DNA of 64,000 nucleotides, taken from positions 3,038,001 to 3,102,000 of the forward strand of contig JAGFBZ010000865.1 of NCBI GenBank assembly GCA_018398805.1, read 5' to 3'. Source of the stretch: Hirundichthys speculiger. Its lineage: Eukaryota; Chordata; Actinopteri; Beloniformes; Exocoetidae. How positions within the stretch are numbered: the first letter of the stretch is position 1; every line of letters begins with the position of its first letter. The translations under genes were made by a program, and so were the position numbers. The notes beneath the pieces are model-generated. The model saw nothing but the letters and a program-made list of their open reading frames with translations. It searched no databases and was not told where the DNA came from. Positions 46,973-59,049 of this stretch are shown here, in pieces.

Positions 46973-49900
46973 CTGGAACAGAAAGCAAGTATTTGTTCAC
47001 CGCTTCAGCACCAGCTTGACAGACTTTGCTGCCATCCTCTGGATTCACGAAAGCCTGACTAACTAATAGTTTTATAATTTACAGTAATTCAGTTTGAATG
47101 ACGTTTAGTGGAGCAAAGAGTGCAAAATAATGCATGAAAAATTTTGAAAAAATAAATTGCATTACTGTATTCCACTGACAAACAGGACATTGGAAGAATA
47201 TGAGCAATTATTTTGAAATCGTGTCACTTTATTCAAGAATTATTGTGGATCTTAAAGCCTGTTCGATTTTTGTTGGGTGACATGTTAAGTGGTTACAAAT
47301 TGCTGACTTTCCCTGAAGCAAATCTCAGATCTGTGAGTTTCCCATTAAAATGCTTGTGTGAAATATTGAAGAAATCCCATGTTTCAGTTGTGAATCCGCA
47401 TTTGTGACACTGATTAGTACTACAAATTTCACAACTTACCTGTGGTTGATTCAAGGACCTTGAAAAAGGTGCAATAGAAATGTTATTAAAGATGTTGAGA
47501 TGTGAAAATTTCTCAGCCAACTTCAACTTCCCTTCCCAGGAAAACGCAGCTAAAAGTACACCTGCAGGTGTTTTTCGTGCATTTAATTTTATTGTGAGTT
47601 TGTAAAAGGGTTGATCTGCAGTTTGTTTCTTTTAACACTAAAGTAGAAATGATTTTTATTGCTGATTAAATGTATGTTCTAGTTAAAGACAGGCAGAGCA
47701 ATACTGGGAATAATATGATTTCCAATATGGAAAATTGAATTTTCATGTTTCTTTTTAGGGATTGCATGTAAGAGTCAAAGTATAAAGCAGGGTAGAACGA
47801 GCTGCTCACAACTCACTATCTAGTAGGGGGTGCAACGGTACAGGTGGCTCACGGTATGGTCTGTACAGCGGTTTTTGAGTCACGGTTTCGTTACGGATTC
47901 GGTATAGTTTCAGACCACCCTGCTACCGTAAACCCGCGATTGCAAGATACCGAGTTTGCGGAAAGCGCAACTCGCATGTCGGCGTGTAAAAGAGCGCGTC
48001 CAAATGGCATAAATGTGCATCCACCTGGTCACATGTGGACGTGCACAAACGTCTCTACCTCTCGATTACGCATCACCGTATTACTTGCATTTGTTTTTAT
48101 TCTCTTGAGGTCAGAGGATGTCTGGTCAGCAGTTGTGGTGGATGTGGGAATAGTCACGGGCAGACACGTCAGTCTGTACAGCTGTGGCATGATCTCATTC
48201 AGATGTCTGCTGTGGAGGAAACCAAGGAGATCTTTGTCTCTGGTGTCAAGCTGTAAAAGGTTCGATACGGGAATTTATTTCCAATATGTCTGAAACTGTT
48301 GGTGGTCGAGGAGGGACAGGAACATTAATTGTTCGTGATCTTTAAATGCATGTTTTGTTCTGCAGTATTTTAAAAAGCACATCAGATGCGCCAAGATGTA
48401 CAACTGGTAACAACTGGATCTTACGCAGGTATGATCTGGGTTTAGGGAGGTGGAAGATTGCATTCTGTTAACTGTAGGGATGCACATGGTTAACCGTTTT
48501 ACCATTAACCGATAACAGTAACTCTAACCAATTAATACTAACAATCAATTTTGTTTTTAAGCTAAGTAATTCAATCAAGTCATGGGGGCGTATCGACAGG
48601 TGCAACAGGAGGCCTCTGACTGGTCAATTCTACATCCACTTAGAAAAGAGCACATCATCCAAAAAATGAGGAAGTACCCACATCTGTACGATTCTCTTTC
48701 TCCACACTACGAAGACAGCACATATTCTAGTAATTCATGGAGGGAGATTGCGATGAATGTGGGTCTGGATACGACCGAGACAGTGAGGAAGTGGCAAAAC
48801 GCAAGAGATAAGTTTAGTAAGTTTAGCTAGTTCGTGATTGTCGCTCTTGCGTTGTGCCGTGGAATAACATAGCGGAGACCGCTTTAGTATAAATCAAAAG
48901 TGACGGCGGCATCTCTGCGACAAGCTAACGGCGACACATTGCCCCAAGAGTATACACAGGGAAGTGTCCGCATGCGTCCACGACAACGCGCGCAACATCG
49001 TGGCAGCCAACCCTCCCGGACTTATCGGTTAACGGTTATTAATCGTTAAAGGGCGTCGGTTAATGGTCATAAAAAAAATCCAAAATGTGCATCCCTAGTT
49101 AACTGTTAACTGTTTTCACTCCCTCGCTGGTGTATTCAACAGCAAAACCAAAATGCTCCCACACTGGAGATTAAAAAAAGTTTTTCCCAATTTCTCCGCT
49201 ACCGCTGGCCATGCCTGCTTGTTTTTTTTTTTTGTTTTTTTTTCTTTTTCTGCGTCTATGACTTGCAGCCATCCGGCCAAAGTGTGATCGGCTGGTCACT
49301 GTGAGTGAGCGGAGGTGAGTGGACATTAACATGCAGTGGCGGGACTGTTGCCTAAAAGGCACGCACGCTCACGTGCAAGTCCAATACAAAGTTATTGGAA
49401 CATAAATACCGCGGGATATAAAAGCATGTGTTGTCCCGTGCAGGTCGTACCGAACCGTACCGTATTTTATCGAGTACCGTTGCATCCCTACTATCAAGTA
49501 GATTTAAATTAAAAAGTTAATCTCTCTGAAGATTTCAGCGAAACCTGAAAATATGAAAGCTTTGTAAAAGTTCAGAACAGAGGTGCTGCTCTGGATTAAA
49601 TTCAAATTTACAGGTTTATTTAAAGGTGGAGTAGGTGTTGTTTGAAAAACGGTTCCAGCAATCCAACTCAAGTGAGATTTTGAAAATATACACTCCCTCC
49701 CTCCTCCCAAAGGCTCCGCCTCCTCCTCTTCAGCTCACCCCTCGAAACCACGCCTTCACATGATTCACGACTGCATGAACCATAGGGAGGGAGGGAGGGA
49801 GGGGTGATATTTGATGGACGTATTAGGCAGCCAATCAAAATAGTGATGATCACTTTTTTGATTGGTCAGAGTTTTTCTCTGATTATACCTTCTAGACTGG

Positions 49901-52900
49901 ACCAAAATGTTTAGTTTTTTTTGCAAACATTTTATTTCAGTGGGTGCAATGGAAATGTGAAAAGGTTTTCAGGCAATATTGTAAAAAGTGTTGCAAAAAA
50001 ACAACACCCACCCCACCTTTAATAAAGTGGCCAGTGAGTTCAGGTGCCACACAGAGATATAGAAACCTTCGTAGTAAACATTACAAATTTTTTTTTTTCA
50101 GCCATTAAGAAAACTGAAAAATTGTACTGCTTTTAAAAATGTTACATGATTAAGTCATATATCACTGTACAATGTTGTACAATGTTGTACAATGAATAGC
50201 CAAACTACTATCTTTATTTTAAAAAAACTGAACATAACCCTTCTTTATTCAACATGACTTTTTTTTGTTATTTAAACTTCAGTTCATTTATTTATTTATC
50301 TATTTCCATATAGAAACCTAATAGCGAAATAAATATCACACAAAACTCAAATTATTTTGCAAGAAATTCAAAACTTATGGGCATATGATTCTTTTTTTTT
50401 TTTTTTTTTTTTTTAAGATTTGGGGTAGAAACCTATTCATTCTCATAAATTTAATTACTGTAAATCATTGTGGTTTAGTTTCAAATCATCTTTAGGATTT
50501 TGTGGATGTTCAGTAATTTCAACACAATCTGCTGAAAAACTAAGCATTGATAAAAGCTTTAGAAATGTGCAAGGCCTGATGAACTTTATAGGAGTTTTGT
50601 CATTTTTTATTTTTTATTTTTCAAAGAAATCCTTGGAATTAAATAATTATGTGAGTTGGGAAGGAATTAACGAATAGTATGAATTTTCCTCATGGATTAT
50701 AAGCACTTTCCGACAGGAATGTACTGAAAAAAACTAAAGTTAAATTAAAGTAGATTAAAGTTCCGCACATTTCACATCAGAGATCCAAACGCAGCCGTTC
50801 AAAGCACTGTGAGAGAAACATACACACGTGGGCATTCAATATGAAACATTGATCCAACACAAAAGTAGCCTGGCCAGCCACACCGATTCAGTCAGCAAAA
50901 ATTCTCTCTTGTGAAATGTGTCAGGTACCCTTCCCATTCACAGCCATTCTGGTACAGAATGTACCAAACTAATCCCAGCAGGCCGAGGGCGGGCTTTATG
51001 CGATAATTCATACAGAAGCATCCAAGAACCATTTCCAAAATAACCAAGACTGTAACAGAATTTCTAAAAACAACTGGGATCAACAAGTTGTTCTTCCTAC
51101 ACCTTTGTACGCCGTTTTTGATTCTGTTGATACTAATCTGGTTTCTTTGATTGGTTGCATGCTGATCCAGTGGCATCTTGAGACAGATTCTTTTGATTAT
51201 GTTGGTACTGCTCCCTGGATGTCAAAGTTGACACTCCAGGAAACAGACAATTTCTTTGTATCAAAGAGAAAAAGAGTTGGGATGAGTTGGCCAGGCTAAT
51301 TTTAAAAGCTGATGGCGAATTCTGTAGAGAAGTGTGAAGCAGTGAAAGGTAAAGAAGGGAGCACGGCCCACCCAGAACAGTTGTTGGAAAAACTGATAAA
51401 AGATGTCAACACGGAGAGAAAGAAGACAAGCACAGTAGGAGGAAAAAGAAATTTAATAGCATGACTGTGCTGAGTAGAAGAAGTGCAATAACAGTGATAC
51501 TCTAGAAAGACAAAGACATAGAGACAAACAATACAGCAGTTTTCTTCTTTTCATCTTGAGTCACTAATAATAATGGGAGAATATGATTTATGCCATATTT
51601 TACGGATGCTTCACTGATGTTTTCCATCATGGAAGAGGATACGGAACATCTGATGACTTTGCTGACAGTTGAATAACTGGCCATAACAGATGGTTTCAGA
51701 AAACATGTCAGTATTAAAAAAAAAAAAAAAAAAAAAAAAAGATAAATAAAGTCACCAGGATTAATGATCACAACATTGATCCTTGTATCTGTTGTGATAC
51801 TATCAAAGTCTGGAATGAGACTGAAGGAATCTAAAACTGCATACACACAAATGAAGTGCATAGACAGGTTTCCCAAAAATAATAAATCATTAAAAAATAT
51901 TCTTTTAATATGACTACACATAGGAGATATTATTAAGATGGCAGATTTTTAAATAACTTGCAATTGAAACTAAAAATGAGTCATATTCGTAATTGTTTTT
52001 GTTTTGTCTTGATTGAGGGTTTAGTAATAACTGTTATCTTATCTCTTAGAAAAAAAATACAGGGTAGAGGCCTCAGTTTAATACTGTAAGCCCCTCCATG
52101 CACATGATTGCACATTTAACGGCACTTCCTGAGAATCATTTGACATTATTTTATCTCACTTTCCTCATTTTCCAAGTCCACAGAGTTCCTTTCAAGTTTT
52201 AGGAAAATAAAAAAGTAATAATTTGTATTTTGCAAATGATAAGAACTCCACCTATCCATCCAAATTGTTGAATTTCATTCTTTGAGAAGTGTCCTGGGAT
52301 TACTTTCGTTGTGTACTCAAGTAATATGACTTAAACCAAAATGAACCCAATTATTGCATTTACCTGACAGTTTTATGCATAAAGGTGCATACTATAAATC
52401 ATTTTGGGTGAGGCCTGCATTTAGTGCAAAGATCTAATCATTTCAACCTGTTAAGACGTTTAAGAAGCCACCAAGTTGCAGATGTAATGATGCGTTGTCT
52501 CAGACCACACCAAAGTACCATGTACATTATTAAGCTGAATGAAGCAAAGCAACAGGCTTCCATTGTTTGGCTGCCACCACTGGTTTCTTGGCAGAAAATT
52601 TGGGCCGAGGAGCCATTTGACGAGCGCCTCGAGCAATTAGAGATGCAGGAGAGAAAGCGGAAGCGATGCTGTCACCAAAGGACAACAGCTTAGAGGATCT
52701 GCTTGCAGGTCTGCTGCTTTGTGCTTGCTTGTTGCTGACGCAATCAGCCGCATTTGTGACCGTGAGCTTTTCATCCACGTGCTCGTCTGTTGAAAGCGGC
52801 TCAGGTGATCTTGTGGTTTGAGGGGAGGAATTTTGGGGACTTACCCGTCCAGAAGACTTAGAGGGAACCCTTGTCTTGTTTTGAACAGCAATCTCAGAGG

Positions 52901-55900
52901 TATTATGAGAAGATTCAGAGGAGGCAGATCTTTGTTTACGGCTTTTGATAACTTCAAACTTAGATACTGGAGTTGGTTTAGCTTTGGGGCTTTTGGCCTC
53001 AGGGGTTGCATCATACTTGAAGAGTGACGAGTCCAACTGGTAAGGCTGATGTTTCATAATATCTAAGGCATTGAGCTGTTTCGGGGCTGATTTTGGTTTC
53101 TCTTTGGTCTTGGGCTTTGTTGAGGGCTTGTGGAAAGGGGTTGCTTGGCTGCTGAAGGAGGGTAGAAAGGAGCAAGAAGAGGATTATATGCCAAAGGAGG
53201 TGGGGCTCGAATATTTGATGAATATCTCCAAGAATTAGGGAGGGACAAGGAAGGGGAGGGGGATCTTGCTTTGTTAGCTTGTACTGTTTGAGCATCAACA
53301 ACAAACTTCTCCATTCGGGACTGTCTCTTGGCAAACAATGCTGCACCCTTTCCTGCCAAGGCTGGACCATCAGTAGCCTGATTCATATCTTTATCTAAGA
53401 CTCGACCTCTTGGAGAAGCCTGCAAAGCCTTTGTTGTGTATGGCTTCCCTGGCTGTGGTGGGTAAGAGACAATTGAGTTTGGGGTACTGTCTGTCTTATT
53501 CACTGAGGGTGAATGTGGGCTGTAAGTCGGACTGTGGGCTTGCATACTCACAGGGGACCGTGGCTGCTGTTGACTCAAGCTATTTGTGGTTGGCTGAAGA
53601 TGAAGCTTAGAAGAGGAACTGACCAGTGCACAGGCACTGGCAGGTGTTTGAAGTGTTGCCTGACTTTGATCTGATGCCCAACGGCTGGCCATCTGTTGAG
53701 GCTGAACCCAATCTTGCTGCTGTAAATAATGCTGACTATGAGCTGCTACAGGACTAAGAGAGGGTTGTGAAACTGGACTTCGTGGGGGAATAAACGGGTC
53801 ACTGGGAGGATTCCTCGTCCAGGGTGGGCAGGCTGGGTTGATGGTAGGCTTTGGGGCAACTGGGGGAGGATCCTTGAGTTTTATTGCCCTGGGCTGCATA
53901 AAGTTACAAGCCTCAGCACCCAGACTAAAACAGTCTTCCTCTGATTCAATATAGGACTTCCTTTCCCCTTTGTTTTGAACGTGGGGATCTGATTCTTGCG
54001 CTGACATCGCTGAATGTTTATTAGCATTTCCGTTTTGACTCTGGTAGGATGCCGGTCCTGATGGCGGGCACAGATATTCGCTCATCCCTTGAGGCTATGA
54101 TGTCGCCAGTCGGAGACCAAACTTTTGGGTTGGTGTTAATAGGCACGGGTACTTTGAATCTTGGCTCATGCATCTTTTGGACTGGATCGGCACCACCAGG
54201 CATGACGGCAGAGCTGGAACCATCTTGAAATCCCAGGAAAGGTTTTGCAGTTCTGTTTGGCACCAACGGCTTTGGCACGTTGGAAAGGTTGTTCATCTGC
54301 TGAATATCTTCATCGTATTCTAAATGCTTCTTGAGATTCACATCCATGTATTTGGTCTCATCAGAATACACACACATTTCCTTAGTGTCATAGATATTAT
54401 GTGCTTCTCTCCTTTGTGGTTTTGTCATTGCCTCCACAGGTAATCCTTTACTCAGTTCTTCACGCTCTGATACAAGTGCATCCAGTCGTTTGCGTCTTTG
54501 GGCAAACATCAAAACTCCCTTTCCCTTTGTATCTGGTAGCGCTTCCATTTCTTTAACACTTCCCCAATTCACTCTTAAGTGGTGTTGCTGGTAATAAAGA
54601 CGACACTCCTCCTCTAGCTCAGAATCACTTGTAGTCACAACGTTATATCCAGCCGATCTAACTTTGTCAATTTTCCCTTCTATTTGGTCTTCGCTGTCAA
54701 GTCCATGAACACCAGTTCCATAACTCACGAGTGTGTACTTCTTGACCCTCTGGCGGCGTTTTTTAAACAGCAAGGCTCCCTTGTTTTGGGGGTTGGGTGC
54801 ATCAGTTAGGAGCTGGGCAATTTGTTTGCATTTGGACTTGGTTTCCTTGATGTGTCTCTCTGATTGACTCTCGTTGTGTCTGAAACCTGACATGACGGGT
54901 GAGAAAGGGAACAACAGAAAGAGTGAGGAGGGAAGGGAACATGAAAAGCATGAAACAATATGCACTGCAGGTTTGCCAGACTGTATTTTCTCTTGAATTT
55001 CTTTTAGTCAGTTAAAGCATACACACTGCTTCTCAAGTCATTCCTCAGTGATATAATTAACTTACCGGCAGTTTCCCTGTTATTATTATTAGAAATAAGC
55101 ATGACAAGTCAAAGAAATTTTAAGTTTCCCCCCTGCTGAAGCAAGCACTCTAATAAAAGCATCATATTTACTTACAGCTAACCCAGGGGGGCAAGGAAAG
55201 TGAGGAGTTCACTTTCCATTGCAGTCAAGACCTACGATTGGAAAAGGGATCGGGTGACGGACCAGGGTGACACATGTCGGTGTCTGTCAAATTTGCTTCT
55301 GCCAACCTCATCATATGGTCATACTTTATTCTTATCCTGGTCGGACTAATAAAGCCATGGGAATTCTCCCTCTAAGTCCACCTCAAATAGACTCCTTGTT
55401 GCAGCATAAAAATGGCTGCACCCATGTTGTTACACACCAGTTATTTATCAGTCCAACAAAATCTCTTTGCTTACGTAATAGCAGCAGAACATACATACAC
55501 AAAATAGTATTCAAGGTGTTTAACTGAAATTAATTGGTATCCCAGTGGCTGCACAAAACTAGCCACAAAACTCATCTATTCGAAGAAAAACAATGCATGA
55601 TCATTTCAGCAGAGAAAAAAAAGAAAGCATTGTCTGTGTGTTGTGAAGTGTGCACTGCTGGCTTCGCTGAAATATAAAAAGAGAGGAAGATGTGTACTTA
55701 CGTGTGTGCCTTGCCCTGTGCCTGTCGGGTCTGCATAGATCTGTGTCAGACACCGAGTTCCTCTTCTCTGCCTGCTCAGCACACTCATCTGAAATTCCAA
55801 AGAAGACAGAAGCAGGAGGTGCTTCACTACTCCCTCCTTCCTCTGAAGAGTGGACCCTCCTGTTCCCAGTCTCTGGGTCCTGTCTATTCCTGGTTCCCTG

Positions 55901-56369
55901 GGGCTGTTCTGAGGACAGGGTCAAGGCCTGGGTCATATCAGCACAGCCAGCGGAGGAGGAGGAAGACTGGGAATGCTGCCAGGATGCCTGGTCAATATGA
56001 GGTTCAGAATCTGGAGGCTCTGTGAACAGGACATTGATAATTGCAGGGTGTGTGTTTGATGAGGTTCTTTCATCAACTAAGTTGATCCACAAAGACATAT
56101 TTTATCCTCATTGTGTTCTGGTAGGAACTCTGGCTTACCAGCACATTCCCAGTCATGTAACTGAAGGCACTCTGGGGACTCAGAACCAGACTTGTCTGTA
56201 TGAGGAGACTGTGACTCTAAGGGGTACGCTTCCCTGCTGTCATTATCTTCGCTACATGATCCTGGCAAAGACTCAGAGACACAAAGTTCCTGGGAAGCAT
56301 CTGAACGTGACCACGGAAGAAGGTTATCACTGGTGTCCAGGCTTTTATCTTCTGGTTCCATCTCTAGGG
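46433..56369 (-). CDS. synpo2: synpo2, synaptopodin-2 (myopodin), 5'-partial, two C-terminal forms
   Basis: An actin-bundling Z-disc and stress-fibre protein that binds alpha-actinin and filamin. Exons from 5' to 3': 56369-56139 (start uncertain), 56019-55702, 54886-52530, and an alternative last exon 46972-46433. Landmarks: HRARHTR, SKCKQIAQLLTDAPNPQNKG, KYTLVSYGTG, DERISVPAIRTGI, SLGAEACNFMQ, GAALFAKRQSRMEKFVVD, SWRYSSNIRAPPPLAYNP, LNALDIMKHQPYQL and APRPKFSAKK, all in the order of vertebrate SYNPO2. The PDZ exons (GGAPWGF-type motif) are not in 56,370-64,000 and must lie further right. The large exon is not one open frame: it changes frame near 54,026 and back near 53,140. As written it would stop at TAA 54,023-54,021. 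Confidence 0.93.
48475..49097 (+). mobile_element. Nested hAT-like element carrying an MADF exon
   Basis: A 623-base insertion with 13-base inverted ends TAGGGATGCACAT. The 8-bp GTTAACTG occurs at both edges (48467-48474, 49098-49105), with one extra 7-base tandem copy on the right. Copy 1 of the host element shows the uninterrupted site. No transposase is present. Confidence 0.85.
48582..48816 (+). CDS. MADF-domain exon inside the nested transposon
   Basis: ATG at 48582 opens a frame encoding HIIQKMRKYPHLYDSLSPHY, SNSWREIAMNVGLD and VRKWQNARDKF, the pattern of an MADF/Myb-SANT-like DNA-binding domain (basic start, PxLYD, W..IA, W...RDKF). It ends at DKF followed by gtaagt at 48817, a strong donor; unspliced it stops at 48830. 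No downstream exon is within the element. It looks like the first exon of a transposon accessory gene or a captured host exon. Expression is unknown. Confidence 0.6.
49620..50022. mobile_element. MITE family M, copy 3
   Basis: Inverted repeats TTAAAGGTGGAGTAGGTGTT and AACACCCACCCCACCTTTAA. It lies about 130 bases from the end of the hAT-like copy at 49,490. Confidence 0.85.
50023..52529. other. synpo2 last intron, right part
   Basis: No recognised gene. It holds T24 (about 50,392-50,415) and a 23-base A run (about 51,718-51,740). A - strand ORF at 50,892-51,176 has a hydrophobic stretch but no family match. The 3' UTR of the short synpo2 form must start here; no convincing AATAAA was found. 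Confidence 0.4.
52530..54886 (-). CDS. synpo2: synpo2 large exon (two frame changes)
   Basis: The acceptor ...cgtcatgtcag is at 54887. Three segments are conserved but lie in shifted frames: 54886 to about 54026, then +1 to about 53,140, then back to the first frame until the stop at 52530. The last segment ends QWKPVALLHSA. Inside it, TCTGGACGG|gtaagt at 52845 is a strong alternative donor. Confidence 0.9.
55702..56019 (-). CDS. synpo2: synpo2 exon upstream of the large exon
   Basis: 318 bases, phase 1 at both ends, acceptor ...gtcctgttcacag, donor gtaagt. It encodes SEAPPASVFFGISDECAEQA and ends RPDRHRARHTR, matching the end of human SYNPO2 exon 2-type sequence. An alternative acceptor about 54 bases upstream is also in phase. 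Confidence 0.85.
56139..56369 (-). CDS. synpo2: synpo2 upstream exon
   Basis: It encodes LEMEPEDKSLDTSDN through LQLHDWECA, low-complexity and acidic, with donor gtaagc at 56138. The acceptor is uncertain: ...tcaaacag before 56369 or ...gccctag before 56363, both giving phase 1 but with a poor pyrimidine tract. Its ATG at 56361 could also be an alternative start. Placement rests on phase and position rather than strong similarity. Confidence 0.6.
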
Positions 56370-57736
56370 CTGTTTGACAGTGTCCCAGGTTTCAACACAG
56401 ATACCTTCATGGAGACAAAAATAAATCGAACTTAACCCCAAAAGAACATTTTCATATTCATTGCTGACTGAGAGACAAGATAATTCAGCAAACGTTCAGT
56501 TTGATCAGTTTTATTTATGAAAATATAACAAACCCCTGGAGTTAAATGGAACTGACATGGATGCAAACTATAAGAAATGATAACCAAAACAAACACTAGA
56601 AAGAGATTACATAAATCTGCGAAGTTCCATTATTTATTAAGAATATATTTTCATTATTTTTATTTCTGTTTAGATTTTTTTTAAAGGGCATTTAGCAACC
56701 CCTTTAATATTGGAGTCAACCATGTAATTCCCCAAACTATTCCTCTCCTCAATAGGAAGTGCAGCTTTGCTTTGGCAGTGTCAACGGTGCTGCAAATGCT
56801 CTAAATGGAATGGTATGTAATATCACAGGGGAAACAGCATTCAAGCCTAAAAGTATAAACAAAACATTTGGGTGGCTGTTTTCCGAACTCCTGTTTACAC
56901 TGCGAGTTTTCTTTTACTACACCATTCCCATTTATCACAGCAACAATCTTCAGCTCTGCAGTGGCAGTCGCCATGTCCATTTAAGTCTTGCATTTCAGAT
57001 GCTATTTTTTGTTTAGATTCACTGCGTTGATCCACTTCTTCCCCGACTGAAAGGTAATGTTTGTTTTGCCACTTGACATGTAACCACAGTTGATCCTCGA
57101 AAAATTTGACTAAAAGGGCTGCTGGATTATTTTAGCAAAATGTTTTATTCTCTCAAAAGTAAAAACTGTCTGCCCTCAAATCAAACAGGAGGAGGCTTAA
57201 GAAAGAAGCATCTGGCACAGAAGATGTGGCTTTTACTAATAAAACAAGTCTTATGTAAATACGCAACATTTTCATATATTGGCCAGAAGATGGTGCTAGA
57301 GAACTGCGACGCAACATCGACCTTCAAGGGGTTACTGCAAACCAGATTTTTTGCACGTTTTCTAATCTTACACTACAAGTACAATAACTATATGACTCAT
57401 ATAGTTATCTAAAAAGCATTTTGAAATCAGGGTTTTTTTTTTTGGGACATCTCAAAGCCTTTTCTCGATTACTATCCTGTGGTGCCTTTTGAGAGTTTGC
57501 AGCAAAGTAAAGGTCACCGAATACATTTTTCTTCTTTTGACAATCACAGACCATTTATATCCAAATAAAACTTATAACAGCAAAACAAATTTCTCTCTTT
57601 TTGACATGCTGTAGCAGGAAAGCATGGGATAATCAAAGTAAAACTGGAATGGCTCAACTTCCACAACTCAGCTTCCCAGTGATCAGAGACAGTGAACCAG
57701 CATGCACATTCCCCACCCAGTGGGTGATCCAGTGAG

Positions 57737-57790
<54 letters not shown>

Positions 57791-57793
57791 ATA

Positions 57794-57859
<66 letters not shown>

Positions 57860-59040
57860 GAGAGAGAGAGAGAGCGAGGTATAAAAGGCATTAATGAAAG
57901 CATTAATTAGAAGATCAAAGGATCGTACCTGATGGATGCTCTGTAGAGGAAGAAATATACAGACCCCTTTGAATATTTCTTGGAGGAATGTAGATTTTAA
58001 AGATTTTTATTACTTTCTATTGCATTTGTCAACACAATGGAGATATTTTTTCCATTGTCCATTTTTTCCTCCTTTATGTGCCATTCTTTCATAGATACCA
58101 CTTTTGCGCCTGATCTATTAACATCATCATTTTAAATTAATATTATTTATTAATGTACTTTCCTTAAATTGCCTCTGACCCATCTTTTTCTCAAAATGTA
58201 TTGCATGTCAGAAATGCAGACATAGGTGGGAATTAAAAATTAAATATATTCCCACTGCGTTCATACCATCTGCAGTGAAATTAAAGTTACTGTCAGAATC
58301 ATAGATTTTTTTTTCCTCTTTCATTTTCAGTATGATCCCAGCATTTCCTGATTTGGGTTTGTAAACTGGATGACTAATTTAAGAAGAGATAACGTCTAAA
58401 TGTCATTTAAATAATACAGATCTTCATCAAATGTGAACTGGACAGGAGGATATTATAGTTTCTCTCTTACAAGAAAAAGAAAAATGGTACAATGCATCAT
58501 TGTAGAAATACAACAAAAACATGTTTGCAACTGCAGTGTGTTTTATGAGACAACAGACACTGTTGGATTAAAGGTTACATTTTCTGTCTTTTCTTTTTAA
58601 ATCATGATAATGTATGCAGATGTGGGATTACTAAACAGTAAGGCAGCTCGAAACCTTGCCACGTTTGTTCCCTGCAGCCTTCTCTTCACACTTGGTTCCA
58701 CTTCATTTTAACACTCGACCAACATCACATCTGTCTTTGGTGCTGCAGTAGTTTCTCTCTCCTAGTATGGCTGCAGCTCCTGTAGGTTGACTCATTACCA
58801 TGGAAACAGAATCAGTATCCCTGACAAATGAGTGAACTCCTCGTCTGAGACGTGACCCTCGACAGAGATGAGCTCCAGAGGATTAGATGTTACCATGTCC
58901 ACAGATTTTTAGACTGCCCAATCATAAACTGTCTTTAAATGTTTATTTCTCTCCTCAGGAGCCTTAAAACCCCCAAATCAACTGACCGCATAGATGTGAC
59001 CAACATGGACCAACACAAACCCAAATATTTGCATACTGTA
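56370..59040. other. synpo2 upstream intron, left part
   Basis: Searched on the - strand for the PDZ domain of synpo2 without success. Apart from the compound microsatellite I see only AT-rich sequence. Confidence 0.45.
57735..57876. repeat. Compound microsatellite (TCTA)n(TA)n(GA)n
   Basis: About 13 TCTA units pass into about 35 TA units and then a short GA run, in the synpo2 upstream intron. Confidence 0.93.
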
Positions 59041-59049
59041 ATTCATATC

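Larger units (their letters stand above)
47824..49490. mobile_element. hAT-like element, outer-family copy 2 (interrupted)
   Basis: It runs from TAGGGGGTGCAACGGTAC to GTACCGTTGCATCCCTA. Flanks CTATCTAG (47816-47823) and CTATCAAG (49491-49498) are an 8-bp target duplication with one mismatch. It is interrupted by a second element at 48,475. It lies in the synpo2 intron before the alternative last exon. Confidence 0.85.

Noticed and set aside
50892..51176. ORF with a hydrophobic segment on the - strand in the synpo2 intron
   Set aside because: No family recognised, no supporting splice structure, and a compatible ORF on the opposite strand.
54023..54052. A tiny GT-AG intron to explain the first synpo2 frame change
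   Set aside because: The only nearby GT...AG pair removes 30 bases, which would not change frame, and is too short to splice.
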